From Apostichopus japonicus (lineage: Eukaryota; Echinodermata; Holothuroidea; Aspidochirotida; Stichopodidae): a stretch of 64,000 nucleotides of DNA. Below the pieces are notes generated by a model. That model was not told where the DNA came from. It worked only from the letters and a program-made list of their open reading frames with translations, and did not search any database. Every line of letters begins with the position of its first letter. The stretch's first letter is position 1. Below, piece after piece: positions 59,695-64,000 of the stretch. Location: contig NC_092562.1 in NCBI RefSeq assembly GCF_037975245.1, positions 26,151,054 to 26,215,053 of the forward strand. Direction: 5' to 3'. A program made the translations under genes and the position numbers.

Positions 59695-61561
59695 CTGTGT
59701 AACAGAAGTATGTACAACATAAGGATGAAGGGTGAAGGGATAAGGGTGAAAGGATATCCAACAACAAATTTAAGTCCAGGTAACACACTCTGAGGTCACA
59801 ATTTGACACCATGTACCTCCCCACCCCCCTCCCCGCCCAACGTTCTGGTCAAGTCAGGCACAATCCCAAGCAAACTCCAAAGTTGCTATGTCTAGCCGTG
59901 AACGTGTTCCCGGTGGCCCCTTTAACTTGGAGGCCTCTTTCACATTGGCCCTTCCCTAATGCACTTGGGTCATCTACCTATTGTGTAATCCGGCACTAGT
60001 TGAGCCCACTAACATACTTTTCAAGAATCGGTTACATGTTAGTGACTCGCTTTGTTTAGTTTATTCTCTTTGTTCTTAACAGCTAGCTCGTTCTTCTCAT
60101 CATATTCATTTTTTTGTGACCATGACAATAACAACCCAACGAAGGTCCTGTTTCTCGTATTTGTCGGTTAACTATACAAATACCTTAAATTTCAATGTAG
60201 TGATGCCCAAAGTTATAGTTATGTAATTACCTTTGGCAGTTGGTGATGATGTCCATCGATACCGAAAGCCATGTCCTTGATTAGAAGAAACTTCTTGCCT
60301 TCATCCAAGGGCTTCTCCAACTGCTCCTTGATGTACTCGTGTCTGTATATGAAAGAAGAAATTAAACAGGGTTAGTGTGTAATATGTTTAAAAAAAAATA
60401 TTTGCAAGGGATATTAGTACATAACTATGCCGTTGTTATGTTAAGCATTGGTATGGCCGAATAAAGTTAATACCATTTTTAAAAGCAACGAAACCTGTCA
60501 TTTAGGCGTACATGTGGTCGAGCTTCATTTGGTCGGTTTCGGGCAATTGGTAAAATAATTTAGATTAAGCAAAAATCTGTAAATTGGATACCTAGCCGAC
60601 GTGAAGTTACAAACCACACGGGATCCCCACCCCACCCCCTCCTACCCCCACTCCCCGCTCCCCCTGCTTTTGTGAAGCTGCTTAACGTCGTAACGCAATT
60701 GCCCTCCAGATCGAAATATAGGGATCGATATAGCAAATGCAAAGGAGAGAAATGAGTGATAATGCCACCAGTCCCATCTCCAAGATAGAGAAAGTGACAA
60801 TAAGTCATATGTCATAGTTGTTGGCTTCTTATAAATTTGATATAACTAATAAAATGTTGAAAAATTATTATACTTTGATAAGAGAATGTATTATCCTTTA
60901 CGCAATATTTTTGAAGGCACCCCACCATATATTCCCGGGACCCAATTTGACCCCGATTCCCGGGGACGTTAACCCCGCTATCATCTCCTTATCAGGCCTG
61001 CTCACCTCATGAGATTCTGTTTAACGATGGTCTTGTCTGAGATCTCATGACTTTCTCTAATCGTTTTATGGCTTTCGTCTATACCATGGTTTCAAAACTT
61101 CCGTCAACACTTCCCTCAGTATACCCTTCCATACATTGATTTTTACCTTTTTTTCATACATAGAGAAAGACATTAACAAAAAATCTTTTCCCGCATTGTC
61201 TTCTTCTTCTTCTTCACCTGCCCTTGACGAGGTATCCACTCAAAATTAATGAATGTATTCCTCCCTCAACAGTCATCAGTTATTTGCTCCCAAGTTTACA
61301 TGTTAACATTTTGATACATAAGTTCTCATAAGTATGCTCTTTTGGCTGTTCCGAACGGGCCAAGTTATTTAGAGACAGAGAGGAGACCAGAAGTGTTCAA
61401 TTAGACAAATTAATTTCTTAGCGAAGAGGAAATGCTCAGCAAAGTGGCTGTTGAAGGCTGAACATGACTGACCATTATTGGACTTTCTAGCATCTTCTAG
61501 CAGATCTCTATATAACTCAAGGGCATCGTGCTTGCTAACCTCGCAATTGTTCATATCGTCC
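59161..61561 (-). CDS. P-loop sulfotransferase family protein (3' part, four exons)
   Basis: Exons 61561-61473, 61078-61006, 60342-60231 and 59694-59161 join in frame (G+AC gives Asp, AG+A gives Arg, then phase 0) and give about 268 C-terminal residues. KFLLIKDMAFGIDG precedes a helix segment, and FRHTFLIRDPNRTALS is the 3'-phosphate-binding motif of PAPS-dependent sulfotransferases, with Arg and Ser eight residues apart as in cytosolic SULTs. LQNNPDVMLKKYCEAIGIPW matches the later conserved 'dPe..l.k.c..lGip' block. The N-terminal P-loop exon was not found in the remaining 2.4 kb. Related invertebrate proteins are often annotated as 'branched-chain-aminotransferase-like'. The substrate is unknown. 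The two 5' exons are short and less certain. Confidence 0.85.
60231..60342 (-). CDS. Sulfotransferase exon (HEYIKEQL...HHHQLPK)
   Basis: Acceptor 'catatacag', one base plus 37 codons, donor GTAATT. Confidence 0.87.
61006..61078 (-). CDS. Sulfotransferase exon (ESHKTIRESHEIS...QNLM)
   Basis: Two bases, 23 codons, two bases; donor GTGAGC. The acceptor TATAG has a weak pyrimidine tract. Confidence 0.6.
61473..61561 (-). CDS. Sulfotransferase exon (DDMNNCEVS...ARKSNN)
   Basis: Acceptor 'agaaacag', 29 codons plus one base at each side, donor GTCAGT. Phase agrees with the next exon. Confidence 0.55.
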
Positions 61562-64000
61562 CTGTTTCTAAAGATGGGGATTCAGAAATATTTTCCAATT
61601 ACAGAGCAATATCTTTCCTCCTCTTTCCCACAAAGGTATCTTAACAAAATATATTGTTTCATGTGGGCGTGAACAGGAATGCAAAGCTGGGGTGGCGTGG
61701 GTGGGGGAGGGGATGGGGGTGGAGACGTTCTTAAATTCCCTACTGATTTAGGTAGGGCTGCACACATATATTGCAAGGCCAGAGGCGAATGAACGACTTT
61801 AAAGAAAGGCAAAGGGATCAGGTATCACTGGGGTGGATAAAACCGCTACCCTAATTAAGGGAGGGTCTGGGGGTTTTCCGGCCAGTTATTTTTAAAAATG
61901 TCGAAAAATGCTGCAACAAGCCCCACGACTCGGAGCCAATTCCCCACGACTGACGATGAAAGGGGGAGTGGGGTGAGGGATGCCCGACGCATGTCATGTT
62001 TTTCTAACAGTTTGCCAGCTTTCGATAATTCTTTATATACGCATACAACTATTTGCTCTTGCACCGATCCTTCTACTGTTATCTGTATAGTTCCAAAAAA
62101 GAGCTTAAATGGGCTACTCTGCGATATCAAATTAAAATTCACTCTGAATATTGCAAAAATTCTTATATCAACGGTCATCACCGGTATACTTTCTGGGTAC
62201 AGATGGGTTTGCAATTGGAAAAGAACAGATAGGTTTGATGAATCTTTGCTAATTTTTTATATTTTTTATTCAAAACATCACCCAGCAACCTCTTTTACTG
62301 ACTATTCCTTATTTACCAACAAAATCTCAAAAGGAAGTATTATTCTTAATACTGATCCACTGGGGAGGGTGTGTAACAGTAAAGGTTAACACCCCTCCCC
62401 TATTCAATCTCACTTAAACCAAAACTCCAACATAAATAAACAAACAATGGTTCCGTAGTTATTAGCAGTCTTGCGTTCAGACCTAATTTTAGACCTCATT
62501 GATATAGTCTAAATATATCTCAGAATGCACCATTTTACGTCTAGAATATGCATTTCTCTGTGGAGGATACCAGGAGTACACCTTCACGGTTCCAAGACCA
62601 CACCCCTCCGTTTTAAAAATCATGGATCCACTCGATCCTGGTATAAGTTAACTGAAAATGCTCTCAATCTATAATTCTGTGATTATTTCCCACCAAGTTT
62701 GTGAGCCTTAATATTGTTTGAGCGAACGATATATCCATCACTTGTCTATATTTTCCTCGAAAACATTTACTTCTCTGACAGTATATATTGGCTACCCAAT
62801 CTTACCCACTTTAAAATTTATCTCCTGTTTTTCCTTAAGTCATTTATTTTTACTGTCATTCTGAATGAATTCACGAGTGGTAATCTGGCAAATTTGTTAG
62901 TATAACAAAACAATTGACATGTGATACTGTTTAGGTCAAAATGTCATTGTTGTAGAAATTTGAAAAAACTTTCAGCAAATGCTTTTTTTGTTAATAAATT
63001 GTCAAGTCGACTTAGAGTTACAAAGCTACTCGACAACTTGACGATATTAGTCAAGACTGTTAGGTGTAACTTGACAACTCGACTTATTTTTGACGTGCTG
63101 CTTTCGAGTTAAAATCGGTGAGTATGACAACTCGACAATTTGACAAGTTTGGTCAGCATTCGCTTTACCATAACTTCTCAACTCACTAAATATCACATTG
63201 TTTTGACTTTTTGTCTCGCTTTACAGTGCGAGACAGAATCAACTCGGCAAAAATTGGCAAATTTTGGTATAAGGTAGCTTGTAAAATTTCATAATGTCGA
63301 CAATTTAACAAAATGATACAAATTTGTCATGGTGCTGTTGTGTAAGTCATTCTGCAACAGTTAAGTCTATATGTCTCGTCTGCCCTTTTCAGGACTACCG
63401 TAGTTTGACCAAACCAGTAGAAACAACATATCATATGCTTTGTTTATCAACAGTTATTTGAATATGTTCATAGGTCGAGTCACTTATGACCTCTGTGATA
63501 TAACATATACAACTTAACAGTGATGTTCACCTCCATTATTAATATTTTACCCTATAAGTTGACCTGGACCTAATATTATTTTAGTATTTGAAGTTTACCT
63601 TATGATGCCTTTTCGAACTTTGATTTGCTTATTCTACAGATTTTGCATTCCACCTGTTTCTTATGGGAATTCACGTCACCAAAAATGATACACAACCAAA
63701 AATCTTCGTGAAATTTTCTTATAAATCTCCCCAATACTTTATATCTATTCTAGGCTATAATTTAATCCATCTCCACATTTAAAATTATTTATCATATATA
63801 TTAGTGTATACTTTGGATGGTTAGAATTGATTGGTGGTTGTAAAAATTAGGTTCTTTATTGAGTATGCATTGATATATAGTATCGGATTTAAGTTGCAAA
63901 TACGTTGCGTTACGCATGAACCAGACCCGATCTCATGGGACAAAACCGAATCGGCAACAAATAATGTCATACCGGTATATCGGAGAACAAGCGCAGGGTC
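61562..64000. other. Upstream of the known sulfotransferase exons, unassigned
   Basis: Searched by eye on the minus strand for the P-loop exon without success. At 63000-63310 degenerate CAACTCGACA words recur. Confidence 0.45.

Noticed and set aside
61855..62389. 119- and 163-codon overlapping frames on both strands
   Set aside because: No recognisable motif, no coding-like composition, and no splice link to the sulfotransferase.

Overview
The window is eukaryotic. It is AT-rich, has long introns with GT/AG borders, AATAAA poly(A) signals, and a dense mix of LINE, SINE and terminal-inverted-repeat DNA elements plus many homopolymer G/C and (TA)n tracts. The host proteins are animal ones. The frequent AGGCCTA-type intronic words and the repeat content fit a marine deuterostome, most likely an echinoderm and perhaps a sea cucumber. 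The organism call is inference. Most long open frames are by-products of repeats. The real genes had to be pieced together from short exons by reading splice sites and matching codon phase across each intron.

Host genes, left to right: (1) the last four coding exons of BABAM1/MERIT40 (+, 1074-7536), with the 5' part outside the window; (2) a possible new 65-residue gene with three coding exons (+, 8358-16469); (3) a complete five-exon gene for a 153-residue SCP2-domain protein ending in the peroxisomal signal AKL (-, 24278-12579), whose last exon sits inside intron 2 of gene 2 on the opposite strand; (4) RMI2 (+, coding exons 32550-32889 and 37519-37670, 163 residues), with a possible non-coding first exon ending at 26528; (5) the last four exons of a P-loop sulfotransferase (-, 61561-59161), whose 5' end was not found and is probably outside the window. 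BABAM1 and RMI2 both act in DNA repair, but nothing seen suggests shared regulation. SCP2 and the RMI2 5' region are divergent.

Repeats: BABAM1 intron 1 holds two LINE relics, one with a clean 13-bp target duplication. Intron 2 holds a 1.9-kb inverted-repeat element. A sequence with all the core parts of a small type I hammerhead ribozyme lies at 9713-9751. Two copies of one hAT-type MITE with exact 8-bp duplications lie at 10786-11184 and 35042-35444. A further element with an exact 8-bp duplication (39166-40006) interrupts an older repeat whose uninterrupted copy survives at 33773-33890. There are tandem arrays with units of about 12, 17, 68, 109, 118, 125, 263 and 271 bp.

From about 43 to 57 kb no intact gene is visible. 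This stretch is bracketed by inverted 'CACGGGAAAAA' ends (43762 and 56584), each with an inner array of TTACG/CGTAA words, and it holds a broken two-exon gene at 52969-54358. It may be one 12.8-kb, unclassified DNA transposon. That is the most unusual structure in the window.
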